From NCBI GenBank assembly GCA_905235615.1, contig CAJOMB010000072.1:1-7758 (forward strand): a stretch of 7,758 nucleotides of DNA. The letters are read 5' to 3'. Source of the DNA: an uncultured Bacteroidales bacterium (lineage in GTDB: Bacteria > Bacteroidota > Bacteroidia > Bacteroidales > UBA932). The notes under the pieces were generated by a model. The model searched no databases. It had not been told where the DNA came from and was given only the letters and a program-made list of their open reading frames with translations. This document shows positions 7,298 through 7,758 of this stretch, piece by piece; position 1 is the stretch's first letter; every line of letters begins with the position of its first letter. Made by a program: the position numbers and the translations under genes.

Positions 7298-7387
7298 CTA
7301 TTTTGTGAGTTCCTGGTACATTTTGAAGAGGCGGGCGACGATGTCGGACTCGGTGGCATCCTTATGGACTAAGAATCTGTTTTTGCG
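7298..7387 (-). pseudogene. C-terminal tail of an unidentified gene upstream of the RhuM remnant
   Basis: On the minus strand a short reading, RKNRFLVHKDATESDIVAR followed by LFKMYQELTK, ends at TAG 7298-7300, nine nt before the RhuM remnant ATG. It looks protein-like (amphipathic helix, balanced composition), unlike the overlapping frames. The frame has no start codon and meets a TGA at 7415-7417. Upstream it passes through the tandem repeat into the 3' end of the acetyltransferase gene. The likely reading is the last ~29 residues of a gene once in an operon with rhuM, its body lost by deletion. I do not recognise the family; the tail of a type I restriction-modification subunit is a guess from typical rhuM neighbours. 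Confidence 0.4.
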
Positions 7388-7408
7388 TGAGCCAATTGTG
7401 AGCCAATT
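7387..7408. repeat. Perfect 11-bp tandem duplication (GTGAGCCAATT x2)
   Basis: GTGAGCCAATT at 7387-7397 is repeated without a gap at 7398-7408. Each copy, with the following G, carries the palindrome CAATTG (7393-7398 and 7404-7409). It ends 1 nt before the stop codon of the acetyltransferase gene (7410-7412), at its junction with the decayed gene tail. This looks like a slippage or rejoining scar. Confidence 0.8.
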
Positions 7409-7409
7409 G

Positions 7410-7758
7410 CTACTTCAGCAAGCTCTTGAGATCAAAGAACATCAAGGCCGTTTCATCCTGGGGTTCCGGCTGGACGAGATACTTGAAGTCACATTTCTGA
7501 TAGAACCCGACGGCCGAGATATATGCATCAACGGTTATGAACCTACAACCAGCTGAAGGATTCGAGATGCAGCGTGTCTGGATGTAGTTGATGATTTTTG
7601 TCCCGATGTCCTGACCCTTCATGTCATCACTGACAGCGAGACGGCCAATCTTCAATGCTGGATAGGAAGATCTGCGCTTGGCATTGGGAATCTTTCGGGA
7701 AAGGCTGTTCCAGATTTTAGGATCGACAAAATCCCTGTCAACCTTGTCGTTGAGCAGG
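7410..7758 (-). CDS. GNAT-family N-acetyltransferase, C-terminal part (5' end beyond window)
   Basis: The frame is open from the right edge to TAG 7410-7412, giving 115 visible residues. GNAT enzymes transfer an acetyl group from acetyl-CoA to an amine; the substrate here is unknown. Visible are a basic approach segment (RKIPNAKRRSSYPAL), then core strand/motif A KIGRLAVSDDMKGQDIGT with the following helix KIINYIQTRC, then strand GCRFITVDAY and helix GFYQKCDFKYL typical of motif B, and a final beta strand ETALMFFDLKSLL. The acetyl-CoA loop reads KGQDIG rather than canonical Q/RxxGxG. The TTG at 7653-7655 is only an internal leucine codon, because homology-like sequence continues upstream of it. 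The gene looks AT-richer than the core operon, suggesting acquired DNA. Some such GNATs are toxins paired with a small upstream antitoxin, but that region is outside the window. Confidence 0.75.
   Translation of the reverse strand, partial: LLNDKVDRDFVDPKIWNSLSRKIPNAKRRSSYPALKIGRLAVSDDMKGQDIGTKIINYIQTRCISNPSAGCRFITVDAYISAVGFYQKCDFKYLVQPEPQDETALMFFDLKSLLK

Noticed and set aside
7048..7359. 103-residue minus-strand open frame starting MPPSPTSSPASS
   Set aside because: It is Ser/Pro-rich and overlaps, in another frame, the RhuM remnant and the orphan gene tail, which have protein-like sequence. Only its last ~13 residues (LVYAARMHPIAA) look faintly protein-like, too short to assign.
7242..7556. 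Plus-strand 104-residue open frame
   Set aside because: It is antisense to the GNAT gene end and the remnants, with no recognisable features.

Overview
The window looks like a chromosomal segment from a GC-rich member of the Bacteroidota, most likely the order Bacteroidales. Three things support this. Two minus-strand promoters match the Bacteroidetes-type pattern TTTG-N19-21-TAnnTTTG. There are no recognisable Shine-Dalgarno sequences. The proteins (IspH, cytidylate kinase, the HTH-less sigma-54-type response regulator, the AsmA-like protein) resemble Bacteroidales/Flavobacteriia versions as I remember them. I cannot name the genus.

Positions 1-5176 are one compact minus-strand operon, read right to left: cmk (cytidylate kinase) -> ispH (last step of the MEP isoprenoid pathway) -> a very large AsmA-family envelope protein -> prmA (ribosomal protein L11 methyltransferase, cut by the window edge). 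The junctions are a 7-nt overlap, 0 nt and an 8-nt overlap, so the genes are probably translationally coupled. A good promoter lies just upstream of cmk. The AsmA-like gene is split by a single-base frameshift near 431-432. Removing one base restores 1146 codons and the overlap with prmA.

Positions 5177-5242 are a short divergent promoter region with an inverted repeat. It leads rightward to a response regulator with receiver and AAA+ domains but no Fis-type DNA-binding domain (5243-6391). Elongation factor P (6392-6961, minus strand) converges on this gene with no base between the two stop codons. Efp has its own strong promoter at 7004-7035.

Positions 7043-7758 are different in character: a decayed accessory region. 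From right to left it holds the 3' part of a GNAT acetyltransferase gene running off the window, an 11-bp perfect tandem duplication, the C-terminal tail of an unidentified gene, and a RhuM-family remnant with an internal deletion and a stop codon. The remnant ends 8 nt from the efp -33 element, so it marks the border between conserved core genes and accessory DNA.

I see no tRNA, rRNA, CRISPR array, insertion sequence or intact novel system. The most useful observations are the AsmA frameshift, the RhuM deletion remnant, the divergent promoter/operator layout and the HTH-less sigma-54-type regulator.
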